DNA of 64,000 nt from Rikenella microfusus (GCA_020722565.1 DYKO01000014.1:1-64000), one strand, 5' to 3'. Counted from the first letter of the stretch, positions 1 to 9,466 are shown. A program made the numbers and translations. Notes: a model not told the origin generated them from the sequence alone.

Positions 1-530
1 AAAATAAAGTTTTACTGTATAAAATAAACCAAGTTTTCATAAACAACCTTGTGAAACTTGACAGTTAAATATAAAGATTTAAGAACTTGTCCGGTTTTGG
101 TGGATTCAAGATTTAGATTAGAAAAAACATTTTTTAATTGGAGGGTTTCAATCTTACGATTTTAATTTTAGGTGACAGCAGAATAGGTGCTTCTGAAAAG
201 TATATATCGTGAAACCTATTGTTGCTTTCAAGAAACAATCAATAATAAAATAGTAAATGGTAGTGATTTTTTTCTCCTTCAGTATATGTGTAATTCTACA
301 AGAACATGCTCAATTTTGTCTCATTCATACTCGTAGGATTTTAGTCAATGTAAATTACCTGCTACTGAAAGTCGTAAACAAACTTCATGTTAAACAATGG
401 CCATTAAACCAGATAAAATGTTATTTTTGGTAAAAATGTACTAATTTTAACAAGTAATAATGAACGGTTATAAAAATTCAAAAGATTTTCAATAAATTTG
501 CCTGCTTAAATTGATAAATATAATAGTTTT
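1..530. other. AT-rich stretch without a recognisable gene
   Basis: No convincing reading frame, tRNA or hairpin terminator is visible before the first gene at 531. The DNA is strongly AT-rich, as in the other intergenic stretches here. It presumably holds the 3' end region of an upstream unit and the promoter of the bamD operon, but I could not identify a clear -7/-33 pair. Confidence 0.5.
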
Positions 531-1352
531 ATGAGAATTCGGGGCCTTTTATCATTAAAAAGCATTTCGTTTTTTTCAACTCTCATGGCAATCGCCATTC
601 TTTTTTCCTGTAGCGGATTTGAGAAAGTGCTCAAGAGTAAGGATTATGAGTATAAATATAAAATGGCTCTGGAATACTACAAGAAAAAAGACCACTACCG
701 GTATGTTACTCTATTGGAGCAGCTTCAGAATGTATACCGAGGTACCTTTAAAGCCGATACCATTGATTTTTATTTGGCACAGGGCTACTACTATCAGGGC
801 GATTACCTGCTAGCAGGCCATCAATATGATATGTTTCGTAAAACCTACCAGCGAAGCGCATTTACCGAGGAGGCCGAATTTATGTATGCCTACTGTTTCT
901 ATAAATCATCGCCTCGCCCTGAACTGGACCAGGAAAATACCATTGCTGCAATTGAAGCTTTTACTGAGTATATTTCACGATACCCTGATTCCCCCAGAAA
1001 AGCAGAGGTTAACAGAATAATGACTGAACTTCAAGATAAACTTGAAGAAAAATCATATCTGAGTGCAATGCTTTACTACAAGATTGGCGATTACAAAGCT
1101 GCTATTGTAGCCATTCGTAACAGTTTAAAGGATTATCCAAATAGTAAACATCGCGAGGAACAAATGTTTTATCTTTTTAAAGCGTCGTACTTGTTGGCAG
1201 CCAATAGCATTGAGAGTAAGCAACGGGAACGTTACCAAAATGCTGTTGATGAGTACTATTCATTCATCAGTGAGTACCCTAGCTCGGAATACATGAATGA
1301 AGCTAAAAAGATGTATGATACACTAATGAAAGTTTTGCAAAATCTTAACTAG
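531..1352 (+). CDS. bamD: Outer membrane protein assembly factor BamD
   Basis: Lipoprotein subunit of the BAM complex, which inserts beta-barrel proteins into the outer membrane. The 273-residue protein starts with a hydrophobic signal ending in a lipobox (LFSC, Cys about residue 27) followed by GFEKVLKSKDYE, the usual opening of Bacteroidota BamD. The rest is alpha-helical TPR-like sequence (EYYKKKDHY, FLAQGYYYQGDY, YPDSPRKAEV, YPNSKHREE, YPSSEYMNEA), giving about five repeats. It leads a tight cluster: the omega subunit gene begins 8 bases after its stop and coaBC follows. This bamD-rpoZ-coaBC-porD-recN order is one I know from other Bacteroidota. Length and motifs are normal for the family. 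Confidence 0.93.
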   Translation: MRIRGLLSLKSISFFSTLMAIAILFSCSGFEKVLKSKDYEYKYKMALEYYKKKDHYRYVTLLEQLQNVYRGTFKADTIDFYLAQGYYYQGDYLLAGHQYDMFRKTYQRSAFTEEAEFMYAYCFYKSSPRPELDQENTIAAIEAFTEYISRYPDSPRKAEVNRIMTELQDKLEEKSYLSAMLYYKIGDYKAAIVAIRNSLKDYPNSKHREEQMFYLFKASYLLAANSIESKQRERYQNAVDEYYSFISEYPSSEYMNEAKKMYDTLMKVLQNLN

Positions 1353-1360
1353 TTTAGAAT

Positions 1361-1705
1361 ATGGATATCAAGAAAATTAATGCTCCAACAACAACAGTTA
1401 CCCGTGATTTTGATAAGCTGAACAAGGAAACCGGCAACATTTACCAAACCGTTCGTATTATTGCAAAGAGGGCAAATAAGATCAGTATTGATATGAAGCA
1501 GGAGCTGAATCGTAAGCTTGAGGAATTTGCTTACTATTCCGATAACTTAGAAGAAGTATTTGAGAATAGAGAGCAAATTGAAATTTCGAAATTCTACGAG
1601 AGGTTACCCAAACCAAACCTAATTGCTATTCAGGAATTTTTAGAAGAGAAATTGCACTTTGCTTTTAAGGAACAGGCAGAACAAAACGTTCAGGGTGAGG
1701 CTTAG
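1361..1705 (+). CDS. rpoZ: DNA-directed RNA polymerase omega subunit-like protein (RpoZ/Rpb6 family)
   Basis: A 114-residue protein of the Bacteroidota omega-like family, thought to stabilise the beta' subunit of RNA polymerase. The core reads NIYQTVRIIAKRANKIS followed by an acidic helix (ELNRKLEEFAYYSDN), matching the Rpb6/omega pattern of a helix with conserved Ala-Arg-Ala near the N-terminus. It begins 8 bases after bamD and its stop overlaps the start of coaBC, so the three are probably co-translated. Assignment rests on this motif plus the conserved neighbourhood. Confidence 0.85.
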   Translation: MDIKKINAPTTTVTRDFDKLNKETGNIYQTVRIIAKRANKISIDMKQELNRKLEEFAYYSDNLEEVFENREQIEISKFYERLPKPNLIAIQEFLEEKLHFAFKEQAEQNVQGEA

Positions 1706-2897
1706 TGGCAAACATATACTTTTAGGCATTACGGGGAGTATTGCTGCCTATAAATCAGCATCTTTAATTCGTTTGTTGGTTAAGGATGGGGCTGAGGTCA
1801 AGGTGGTAATGACCCCGCTGGCCAAGGAATTTATAACCCCTCTTACTCTTGCCACACTTAGTAAAAGCCCTATTTTAGTTGATTTTTTCAATCCAGAAAA
1901 TGGCAATTGGAACAGCCATGTGGATTTAGGCCTTTGGGCCGATTTATACCTAATAGCCCCTGCATCGGCTAACACAATTGCAAAAATGGCAAATGGCATA
2001 GCCGATAACCTATTGCTTACCTCTTACCTCTCGGCACGTTGTCCGGTAATGGTTGCTCCGGCAATGGATCTTGATATGTATAGCCATCCCACAACGCAAC
2101 GTAATCTCAAAACCCTTGAGGGTTTTGGTAACTTGATTATAGAAGCAGCAACCGGTGAGTTGGCCAGTGGACTTTCCGGAAAGGGGAGGATGGAGGAACC
2201 TGAAAAAATACTTGAGCAGGTTGTGGCGTTCTTCTCAAAAGGAGAACGGTTCAAGAATGTGAGGGTTTTGGTAACCTCAGGTCCCACCTATGAGCATATC
2301 GATCCTGTCCGATTTATCGGTAATCATTCCTCCGGCAAAATGGGCAATGCCATTGCTTTAGAATTTGCACGTCAGGGAGCCATTGTTGATCTGGTTACAG
2401 GACCCGTATCGAGTGTTCCTGTTCATCCTAACATAGGGGTTCATCACGTGGTTAGCGCACGTGAAATGTTCGATAGGGTTTTGCAACTTTACGGCGAATC
2501 TAGAGTAACGGTTTTGGCTGCTGCTGTTGCAGATTTTACCCCTAATGAGGTGGCAGATAAAAAACTTAAGCGTAAGGGCGATGAACTGGTTCTGGTTTTG
2601 CAGCCCACCTCAGATATAGCTGCGCATTTAGGAACCATTAAGCGCAGCAATCAATTAAACATTGGATTCGCATTGGAAACAAACGATGAGTTATCGAATG
2701 CCAAAGACAAGCTCAAGCGTAAAAACCTCGACCTCATAGTACTTAATTCCCTTAACGATCCAGGTGCCGGCTTTGGTGTTGACACCAATAGGGTTACCTT
2801 TATCAAAGTCGATGGTACAACAATACCGTTCGACCTTAAACCAAAAGAAAAGGTGGCCATTGATTTAGTTGATACCGTTTACGATATGATTTCTTAG
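1695..2897 (+). CDS. coaBC: Bifunctional phosphopantothenoylcysteine decarboxylase / phosphopantothenate-cysteine ligase (CoaBC)
   Basis: Makes 4'-phosphopantetheine for coenzyme A in two steps: CoaB joins phosphopantothenate to cysteine and the flavoprotein CoaC decarboxylates the product. I chose the GTG at 1695, giving 400 residues and an 11-base overlap with rpoZ; an in-frame ATG at 1659 would overlap by 47. With this start the numbering matches E. coli Dfp: GITGSIAAYK near the N-terminus and His75 in NSHVDL. However, Asn125 is Asp (APAMDLDMY) and the catalytic Cys158 is Ser (GELASGLSGKGRM). The C-terminal CoaB half has VTSGPTYEHIDPVRFIGN and ends in a typical KEKVA region. I believe the substitutions are shared by other Bacteroidota, but this is from memory. 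Confidence 0.93.
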   Translation: MRLSGKHILLGITGSIAAYKSASLIRLLVKDGAEVKVVMTPLAKEFITPLTLATLSKSPILVDFFNPENGNWNSHVDLGLWADLYLIAPASANTIAKMANGIADNLLLTSYLSARCPVMVAPAMDLDMYSHPTTQRNLKTLEGFGNLIIEAATGELASGLSGKGRMEEPEKILEQVVAFFSKGERFKNVRVLVTSGPTYEHIDPVRFIGNHSSGKMGNAIALEFARQGAIVDLVTGPVSSVPVHPNIGVHHVVSAREMFDRVLQLYGESRVTVLAAAVADFTPNEVADKKLKRKGDELVLVLQPTSDIAAHLGTIKRSNQLNIGFALETNDELSNAKDKLKRKNLDLIVLNSLNDPGAGFGVDTNRVTFIKVDGTTIPFDLKPKEKVAIDLVDTVYDMIS

Positions 2898-2907
2898 CTT
2901 CTTGGCC

Positions 2908-3819
2908 ATGTTCAGAAAAATTATTTTTGCTATTGCCCTTTTACCATCAATTTCCCTGTCACAGGAATTGCGGTGCAATGTATCGGTCAATTCCCAACGC
3001 ATTCAGGGAACTAACCGAACACTTTTTCAGAACATGCAGACCGCCATTTACGAATTCATGAATAACACAACATGGACCAATCATGTTTATGGATTCGACG
3101 AACGCATTGAGTGCAGCATAATGCTTAATATTACGGAGCAGATTGGCTCCGATGAGTTCAAAGGAACACTTCAGGTACAATCGCGTCGGCCAGTTTTTAA
3201 TTCTTCCTACAACACCACCATGCTGAATTTCCAAGATAACAACCTTCATTTTCGCTTCCACGAATTCGAAAAGTTGGAGTTTTCTGAGTCGTCGCACCTG
3301 GATAACCTTTCATCAATTTTGGCATTCTATGCTTACATAATTCTTGGTTTGGATTACGATTCCTTTTCTCGATTGGGAGGTACCGAATACTTTCAAAAGG
3401 CCGAAAGAATTGTAAATAATGCCCAGAATGCCGTTGAACGCGGCTGGAAAGCTTACGAAGGAAATCGAAAAAACAGATACTGGATGATTGAGAATCTTCT
3501 CAATCAAAAGTATCAGCCCCTTCGTGAGGTGCAATACCGGTACCATCGGCTTGGGCTTGATGTGATGAGTGAAAAAGTGGCCGAGGGTCGTAACGAGATT
3601 GCCGAATCGCTTGTCCTGCTTCAACGGGTTTACCGCGAGAAACCCGACCCATACCTGTTTGCCCTGCAGCTCTTTTTCGATGCCAAAAGCGATGAACTTG
3701 TAAATATCTTTTCCGAATCATTCCCCACCGAAAAGGCAAGGGTAGTTAACATTCTTACTGAAATTGACAACCCCAATGCCAGCAAGTACAAGCGTATTTT
3801 AGAGCAAACGTCAAACTAA
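2908..3819 (+). CDS. porD: DUF4835 family exported protein (PorD-like, type IX secretion associated)
   Basis: A 303-residue exported protein with a signal peptide (FRKIIFAIALLPSISLSQ, then ELRCNVSVNS). The opening Q/E-L-x-C-x-V-x-V, the ITEQIGSDEFKGTLQVQSRRPVFNSSY block and the FYAYIILGLDYDSFSRLGG block are characteristic of the DUF4835 family, which some genome annotations call PorD of the type IX secretion system. No catalytic motif is visible. I prefer the ATG at 2908 over the in-frame TTG at 2902. It sits between coaBC and recN, its usual place in the phylum. The family call is firm; the secretion role is only from family naming. Confidence 0.8.
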   Translation: MFRKIIFAIALLPSISLSQELRCNVSVNSQRIQGTNRTLFQNMQTAIYEFMNNTTWTNHVYGFDERIECSIMLNITEQIGSDEFKGTLQVQSRRPVFNSSYNTTMLNFQDNNLHFRFHEFEKLEFSESSHLDNLSSILAFYAYIILGLDYDSFSRLGGTEYFQKAERIVNNAQNAVERGWKAYEGNRKNRYWMIENLLNQKYQPLREVQYRYHRLGLDVMSEKVAEGRNEIAESLVLLQRVYREKPDPYLFALQLFFDAKSDELVNIFSESFPTEKARVVNILTEIDNPNASKYKRILEQTSN

Positions 3820-3831
3820 TGACATCGAAGC

Positions 3832-5496
3832 ATGATACGCAAGCTTTTCATACAGAACTACGCAATAATTGATGAGCTTGAAATTGAGTTCAAACCCGGT
3901 TTGAATATTATTACCGGTGAAACGGGTGCTGGTAAATCTATACTTTTGGGTGCACTTTCCTTACTATTGGGGCAAAGAGCCGATTCCTCGGTACTTAAAA
4001 ATAAGGAAAAGAGTTGTATTATTGAGGCTGAACTTGATGTTCGCGATTATGACCTTGCTAATTTTTTTAACAATAATGACATTGATTCTGAAGAGGTTAC
4101 CATTGTTCGTCGCCAGTTAAGCGATAACGGTAAGTCTCGCGCCTTTATAAATGAAATTCCGGTAAACCTCAACCTACTCAAGGAACTTGGTGAAAGGCTA
4201 ATTGATATTCATTCACAACATCAGAATCTTTTATTGGGCAATTCCCGATTCCAGTTGGATGTGCTCGATTCCCTTGCCCTCTCCAAGGATATTTTGCTCG
4301 ATTATAAAAACGATTACGAGCATTATCGTAGGCTAAAAGAGGAGCTAAACAAGCTCGAGGAGCTGGCCAGAAATGCTGGTAGCGATCTTGATTACCTAAC
4401 CCATCAGTTAAACGAGCTCAAGGTTGCAACGCTTAAGCCGGGTGAACTACCAGAACTGGAGGCTCAGCAAACAAAGCTGACCCATGCCACCGATATTAAG
4501 GCTGCATTGCTACAATCGTATGCTACACTCAGTGCCGATGAGAACTCTATTATTTCAAAGGTAAAGGAGATGGAGGTTTACCTGAGGCGTGTTAGCTCGT
4601 TTTATCCACAAATTGAGGGGCTCATCGAGCGGTTGGAGAACTGCCGCATTGAACTTAAGGATGTCTCCGATGAGCTCGATTCCATGAACTCAGCTGTTGA
4701 GGTTGATGATGAGCAGCAAACGGCTGTGAACAGGCGCATCGACTTAATATATGGATTGATGGCAAAGAATAGGGTAGGCACTTACGATGAGTTAATTAAG
4801 CTACGTGACACACTTGAGGCAAAAGTAAATGAAATTGAGAAATTGGACTTTAACCTCGATGATAAACGTAAGGAGTTGAAACAGGCAGAAACAGTGCTTT
4901 TACAAAAGGCAGAAAATATTAGCCGGTTACGCCAGAAGTCAGTCCCTGCCATTGAGAAGTACATATCTGAAATGCTTCAGCAACTAGGAATAAAGCATGC
5001 TACCTTTAGGGTTGAAATTTCCAGATTCAGCGATTTTCAACCATGGGGAATCGATAGGGTTACATTTTATTTTTCTGCCAATAGAGATGTTGCCCCACAG
5101 GAGCTATCGCGAGTGGCTTCGGGGGGGGAACTGTCAAGGCTGATGCTTAGCCTGAAATCGTTGCTGGTTAGGTCATCGGGATTGCCAACCATAATATTCG
5201 ATGAAATTGATACCGGTGTATCGGGTGAGATTGCCGATCGCATGGGCTCTATAATATTTACGTTGGCCAAGGGCATGCAGGTGATTAATATCACCCATTT
5301 GCCGCAAATAGCCGCAAAGGGTAGCACCCACTTTTTGGTGCACAAGTCGACCGCCAACAGCACGCCGGGGATTAAGCTTCTATCTCCCGATGAGCGTGTT
5401 ATTGAAATAGCCAAGATGCTCAGTGGTGAAAAGGTAACGGATGCAGCTCTTTTAAATGCCCGCGAGCTACTTGGGTCAAACGTTGGTTCAAATTAA
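3832..5496 (+). CDS. recN: DNA repair protein RecN
   Basis: SMC-like ATPase acting early in recombinational repair of double-strand breaks. The 554 residues contain the N-terminal Walker A (GETGAGKS, residues 29-36), a Q-loop region with IDIHSQHQNLLL, a central coiled coil (about 150-375, rich in Leu-Glu-Lys), the ABC signature SGGELSRLMLSLK, and Walker B (PTIIFDEIDTG, about 452-462) followed by THLPQIAA. Length and order are normal. It begins 12 bases after the porD-like gene and is likely in the same operon. Confidence 0.97.
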   Translation: MIRKLFIQNYAIIDELEIEFKPGLNIITGETGAGKSILLGALSLLLGQRADSSVLKNKEKSCIIEAELDVRDYDLANFFNNNDIDSEEVTIVRRQLSDNGKSRAFINEIPVNLNLLKELGERLIDIHSQHQNLLLGNSRFQLDVLDSLALSKDILLDYKNDYEHYRRLKEELNKLEELARNAGSDLDYLTHQLNELKVATLKPGELPELEAQQTKLTHATDIKAALLQSYATLSADENSIISKVKEMEVYLRRVSSFYPQIEGLIERLENCRIELKDVSDELDSMNSAVEVDDEQQTAVNRRIDLIYGLMAKNRVGTYDELIKLRDTLEAKVNEIEKLDFNLDDKRKELKQAETVLLQKAENISRLRQKSVPAIEKYISEMLQQLGIKHATFRVEISRFSDFQPWGIDRVTFYFSANRDVAPQELSRVASGGELSRLMLSLKSLLVRSSGLPTIIFDEIDTGVSGEIADRMGSIIFTLAKGMQVINITHLPQIAAKGSTHFLVHKSTANSTPGIKLLSPDERVIEIAKMLSGEKVTDAALLNARELLGSNVGSN

Positions 5497-5522
5497 TTAA
5501 ACCATTTCGCATCAATTTTGTT

Positions 5523-5530
5523 TATCTTTG
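5523..5530 (+). promoter_or_regulatory. Bacteroidota -7 element (TATCTTTG) before fabI
   Basis: TATCTTTG fits the Bacteroidota sigma consensus TAnnTTTG and lies 24 bases before the fabI ATG, in the only gap between recN and fabI. I do not see a clear TTG at the -33 position, so this is a moderate call. Confidence 0.5.
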
Positions 5531-5554
5531 ATGGTTTAATTTAATAATGTATTT

Positions 5555-6397
5555 ATGGAGTACAATTTACTTAAAGGTAAAAAGGGATTGATATTTGGTG
5601 CCCTAAATGAGAAATCCATTGCATGGAAAGTGGCCGAACGAGCCTACGAAGAGGGAGCAGAGGTAGTGCTATCCAATACTGCTGTAGCTCTTCGTTTTGG
5701 TAATGTTCAAGAACTAGCAGAACGCATGAATACGGTGGTAATTCCTGCAGATGCCACTAATATTCAGGATTTGGAGAACCTTATTGACCAAACCATGGAG
5801 CGTTTTGGCGGTAAAATCGATTTTATCCTGCATTCAATAGGAATGTCGCCAAACGTTCGTAAGGGAAGAACCTATGACGATTTGGATTACGACTTCTTCC
5901 TTAAAACATTAGATATTTCGGCAATATCGTTTCATAAAATACTACAGACCTGTTGGAAGAAAGATGCTATTACCCATGGAGGCTCTGTTGTTGCTCTTTC
6001 CTACATAGCGGCTCAACGTACGCTATATGGTTACAACGACATGGCCGATGCCAAAGCGCTTTTGGAATCAATTGCCCGCAGTTTTGGCTATATTTACGGT
6101 CGTGAGCGCGGGGTGCGAATCAATACTGTGTCGCAATCACCAACGGAAACTACTGCAGGAGGGGGAGTTATGGGCTTTGATGCCCTTTTGGACTTTTCCA
6201 ATAGGATGTCGCCCCTTGGCAATGCCGATGCTCTAGATTGTGCCAATTTTTGTATAACACTTTTCAGTGATTTGACCCGTAAGATAACCATGCAGAACAT
6301 TTACAACGATGGAGGTTTTTCGAGTATGGGTATGAGTAACCGTGCCATGGCTATTTACAACCGAAATCTCGAAGAGTGTAAAGATTGTAAGGAATAA
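5555..6397 (+). CDS. fabI: Enoyl-[acyl-carrier-protein] reductase [NADH] FabI
   Basis: Carries out the last reduction of each fatty-acid elongation cycle in the cytoplasm. This is a short-chain dehydrogenase fold of 280 residues. The N-terminal glycine-rich cofactor site is GLIFGALNEKSIAWKVA, the FabI variant in which NEKSIAW replaces the usual GxG spacing. Catalytic residues follow FabI spacing: Tyr150 (ALSYIAA), then Tyr160 and Lys167 (YNDMADAK). Its own -7 element and a terminator make it monocistronic. A normal-length, intact enzyme. Confidence 0.97.
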   Translation: MEYNLLKGKKGLIFGALNEKSIAWKVAERAYEEGAEVVLSNTAVALRFGNVQELAERMNTVVIPADATNIQDLENLIDQTMERFGGKIDFILHSIGMSPNVRKGRTYDDLDYDFFLKTLDISAISFHKILQTCWKKDAITHGGSVVALSYIAAQRTLYGYNDMADAKALLESIARSFGYIYGRERGVRINTVSQSPTETTAGGGVMGFDALLDFSNRMSPLGNADALDCANFCITLFSDLTRKITMQNIYNDGGFSSMGMSNRAMAIYNRNLEECKDCKE

Positions 6398-6412
6398 GCA
6401 GTTGTAAAAGGG

Positions 6413-6440
6413 AAAGCCCGTTGAATGGCGGGCTTTTTTA
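6413..6440. terminator. Bidirectional terminator between fabI and rpoD
   Basis: Perfect 8-bp stem AAAGCCCG / CGGGCTTT with an 8-base loop, followed on the plus strand by further Ts. It separates the convergent fabI and rpoD genes and can serve both. Confidence 0.85.
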
Positions 6441-7301
6441 CTATCCTAGGTACGATTTAAGTAGCTTACTACGCGAGGTGTGACGCAGTCGTCTTATGGC
6501 TTTTTCCTTAATCTGGCGCACACGCTCACGGGTTAGCCCAAATTTCTCACCAATCTCTTCAAGGGTCATTTCCTGGCATCCGATACCAAAGAACAATCTA
6601 ATGATATCGCGTTCTCTTTCAGTGAGAGTAGCAAGGGCACGTTCAATCTCCTTGCTGAGCGATTCGTTTATTAATCCGCGGTCGGCGCTGGGCGAATCGT
6701 TATTAACAAGGACGTCAAGCAGACTGTTATCCTCACCATCAACAAAGGGGGCGTCAACCGATACATGGCGGCCGCTTACCCGGAGGGTATCGTTTACCTT
6801 TTCTTTGGGCAGCTCCAACAAATTGGCCAATTCCTCTGGCGAAGGAGTGCGTTCAAACTCCTGCTCAAACTTTGAAAATGCTTTGTTTATTTTGTTCAGT
6901 GAGCCAACTTGATTGAGCGGTAAACGAACAATGCGCGATTGCTCTGCTAATGCCTGCAGTATGGATTGACGAATCCACCATACAGCATAGGAAATGAATT
7001 TGAATCCCCTTGTTTCGTCAAACTTTTCTGCTGCTTTAATGAGCCCAAGGTTTCCTTCGTTAATAAGGTCAGGTAAACTTAAGCCCTGATTCTGGTACTG
7101 CTTGGCTACGGATACCACAAAGCGAAGATTTGCACGGGTAAGTTTTTCTAATGCGGCTTGATCCCCCTTGCGGATTCGCTGCGCAAGTTCCACTTCCTCT
7201 TCAACGGTGATTAAATCTTCCTTACCGATTTCCTGTAAATACTTGTCTAGCGATGCGCTCTCCCTATTGGTAATTGATTTTGTGATTTTTAACTGTCTCA
7301 T
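6441..7301 (-). CDS. rpoD: Primary RNA polymerase sigma factor (RpoD/SigA family)
   Basis: The housekeeping sigma factor of Bacteroidota, 286 residues, lacking the long region 1.1 of E. coli sigma-70. Region 1.2 is [16 protein letters not shown]. Region 2 has [38 protein letters not shown] and the -10 recognition block [15 protein letters not shown]. Region 3 follows, and region 4 has [13 protein letters not shown]-type sequence with [27 protein letters not shown] at the C-terminus. It has its own promoter and terminator. It would read the TAnnTTTG -7 elements noted in this window. Confidence 0.97.
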   Translation of the reverse strand: MRQLKITKSITNRESASLDKYLQEIGKEDLITVEEEVELAQRIRKGDQAALEKLTRANLRFVVSVAKQYQNQGLSLPDLINEGNLGLIKAAEKFDETRGFKFISYAVWWIRQSILQALAEQSRIVRLPLNQVGSLNKINKAFSKFEQEFERTPSPEELANLLELPKEKVNDTLRVSGRHVSVDAPFVDGEDNSLLDVLVNNDSPSADRGLINESLSKEIERALATLTERERDIIRLFFGIGCQEMTLEEIGEKFGLTRERVRQIKEKAIRRLRHTSRSKLLKSYLG

Positions 7302-7321
7302 CCGACACCTCTATTTTATTG

Positions 7322-7352
7322 CAAAATTAGCATAATAAACTCTTTAATTCAA
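7322..7352 (-). promoter_or_regulatory. rpoD promoter (-33 TTG, -7 TAATTTTG)
   Basis: Read on the minus strand: TTG, a 20-base spacer, then TAATTTTG, matching the Bacteroidota arrangement TTTG / TAnnTTTG. The -7 lies about 20 bases before the rpoD ATG. One of the best-spaced promoters in the window. Confidence 0.65.
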
Positions 7353-7387
7353 GTTTTTAAAAACATGTTATAGAAAACAGAAAATTA

Positions 7388-7428
7388 TCCGGCTACATTA
7401 TAACATGCCTTGTTAAAACGTAGCCGGA
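7388..7428 (-). terminator. Hairpin downstream of the HtrA protease gene
   Basis: A 9-bp perfect stem TCCGGCTAC / GTAGCCGGA encloses a second, smaller pairing (TAACA / TGTTA). On the minus strand it is followed by GGATAATTTTC, so it probably ends transcription of the protease gene at 7469 before rpoD. Confidence 0.6.
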
Positions 7429-7468
7429 ATAAAAATGTTACGTTAGTATAGCAAAAATCTCATAAATT

Positions 7469-8920
7469 TTAATTTACCCCTATGGCATAGTATGCCACCA
7501 CTCCGTTGGGGTATACACCCTCAATAAGTACTCCTCCCGACGAAATGCTGAGCACGCGCTTCAGGTCGTCGATGTTTCTGATTGGTGTGCGGTTCATACG
7601 GGTTATAATAAATCCCTTTTTAATACCTCCCTCTTTGAGTTTTCCATCGCGGATATCTACAATTTGTAACCCGTATCTGATGCCTAAATCACTTTTTTGC
7701 TTATCGGTTACTTCTTTAAACTCTGCTCCTAAACTGCTAAGTATGTCGTTGGTTTTAACTAAGTCGAGCCCGCCCTTAAGGTTTCGAAGTGTAACCTTAA
7801 ATGGGTTACGGGAATTATTGCGGTTAACTATAACATCAATTTGCTGATTGGGGCGGTAGCGGCTAATTTGCTCCTGAAGTTGAGCGGTACTATTTACTTC
7901 AAAACCATTAATCGAAACGATAACATCGCCTGGTTTAATGCCTGCGGCATCGGCTGCACCGTCTTTTTCTACGTCATAAACATAAACCCCTTTAATTTCT
8001 TTTATTCCATTTTCTTTGGCCAGATCGGCGGTAAGTTCCTGAATTTTTACACCTAAAATGGCTCTCTGTACCTCGCCATACTCAATAATATCGGTTACAA
8101 CCTTTTTAACAATGTTGGAGGGAATAGCAAAGGCGTAGCCGGTAAACGAGCCCGTATGGGAGGCAATGGCTGTGTTAATTCCAATAAGTTCTCCTTTAAG
8201 GTTTACCAATGCGCCTCCGCTATTTCCGGGGTTTACTGCAGCATCGGTTTGAATAAACGACTCAATGGCAAATTCTCTTCCGTTTAATATATTGATATTA
8301 CGGGCCTTGGCACTCACAATTCCTGCTGTAACGGTTGATGTAAGGTTAAATGGATTACCGATAGCCAGAACCCATTCCCCAATACGGATATTGTCTGAAT
8401 TTCCAAATGATATGAAGGGTAAATCGGTGGCATCTATTTTAAGCAATGCAATATCGGTGTTCGGGTCTGAGCCAACCAGTTTAGCTGTAAATTTTCGCTT
8501 ATCGTTTAATACAACTGTTATTTCATCGGCCTTTTCAACAACATGGTAATTGGTAACAATAAATCCATCGTGGGTTAGAATAACCCCAGAGCCTGAGCTC
8601 TGCACCTTTTGGCTGGGCATCATATCGCGGGGTCCAAAGAAAAAGTCGAAAAGAGGATCACCAAATGAATAATTCTGTTGTTGGCTAAATTCTGTTGTTA
8701 CGTGAACCACAGCATCAACTGTTTGCTCTGCAGCCCATGTAAAATCGGTTGATGCAGAATCGGGTTTAAAGGTATTCGCAACCCGTATGGGTGTTGCAGC
8801 AGGCTCAGCATTGTTTACAAAATTATTGGCTAAAAATTTATGACTGATTCCTAAAGCAATAAGCCCACCTAGTGTGGCATAAACTATTGGCATGAATATT
8901 CTGTTCGCTTTCATAGACAT
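7469..8920 (-). CDS. degP: Periplasmic serine protease of the HtrA/DegP family
   Basis: Envelope quality-control protease/chaperone, 483 residues. An N-terminal membrane anchor or signal (IVYATLGGLIALGISHKFL) leads into a trypsin-like domain with the catalytic triad visible: His126 (TNYHVVEKAD), Asp156 (SDPNTDIALL) and Ser234 (NPGNSGGALVN). Two PDZ domains follow: the first with GVYVYDVEKDGAADAAGIKPGDVI, the second, more degenerate, with GLQIVDIRDGKLKEGGIKKGFII. It is transcribed alone between the rpoD promoter region and the siaC-like gene. Family and architecture are clear; whether it is DegP- or DegQ-like cannot be settled here. Confidence 0.95.
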   Translation of the reverse strand: MSMKANRIFMPIVYATLGGLIALGISHKFLANNFVNNAEPAATPIRVANTFKPDSASTDFTWAAEQTVDAVVHVTTEFSQQQNYSFGDPLFDFFFGPRDMMPSQKVQSSGSGVILTHDGFIVTNYHVVEKADEITVVLNDKRKFTAKLVGSDPNTDIALLKIDATDLPFISFGNSDNIRIGEWVLAIGNPFNLTSTVTAGIVSAKARNINILNGREFAIESFIQTDAAVNPGNSGGALVNLKGELIGINTAIASHTGSFTGYAFAIPSNIVKKVVTDIIEYGEVQRAILGVKIQELTADLAKENGIKEIKGVYVYDVEKDGAADAAGIKPGDVIVSINGFEVNSTAQLQEQISRYRPNQQIDVIVNRNNSRNPFKVTLRNLKGGLDLVKTNDILSSLGAEFKEVTDKQKSDLGIRYGLQIVDIRDGKLKEGGIKKGFIITRMNRTPIRNIDDLKRVLSISSGGVLIEGVYPNGVVAYYAIGVN

Positions 8921-9091
8921 TTAATTTTTTTGATTACGCTAATATAACGTTCAAAAAAAATACTTCAATACATTGATTAACAAATGTTAACAACTTGTAC
9001 GCCAATTTTTCACTTATTAAAAGGAAAGTGTGACAACTTAAACATGAGTTAAATTGCTCATGCTGAAAAAGTGTCATTTAAATTAGGTTTT

Positions 9092-9466
9092 TTAGTAGGG
9101 AATAAATTTGAAGGGAACATGAATTATTTCGGAAAAAGTTTCTCCGGATTCAAGCATATCTTCATCTATACTATGGTAGTACCAGTTAATGGTAACGTTT
9201 TTACCACTTTTATGTATTGCTTGAAGAATGCTAAGAATTTCGAGTAATTTTTTTGAAGCCGCGGTGTTAAAGTAATCGAGCTTAAATATTGCATTCGTTT
9301 CGTTAATGGCTTGGTTTTGGTATTCCCTCAACCATTCCAGAATTGGTTCAAAAAATTCTTTCGGATTTTCAGGCATAATTTTTCCGTAGAACTCGAAACG
9401 CCCTCTATCTTTATCAAGGGTTACCTCCGGGCTATCGCTGGTTTCCAACAGTTTCAAGGGCTTCAT
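9092..9466 (-). CDS. SiaC-like regulatory phosphoprotein (DUF1987)
   Basis: A 124-residue protein of the SiaC/DUF1987 family. In Pseudomonas aeruginosa SiaC is phosphorylated on Thr68 by the kinase SiaB, dephosphorylated by the PP2C phosphatase SiaA, and in unphosphorylated form activates the diguanylate cyclase SiaD. Here Thr is also residue 68, in KLDYFNTAASKKLLEI, and the preceding SPEV.LD...GRFEFYGKIMPENP block is typical. A SpoIIE/PP2C phosphatase (10509-12389) lies one gene upstream on the same strand, separated by dapF. No SiaB kinase or GGDEF protein is in the window, so the output of this switch is unknown. Confidence 0.85.
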   Translation of the reverse strand: MKPLKLLETSDSPEVTLDKDRGRFEFYGKIMPENPKEFFEPILEWLREYQNQAINETNAIFKLDYFNTAASKKLLEILSILQAIHKSGKNVTINWYYHSIDEDMLESGETFSEIIHVPFKFIPY

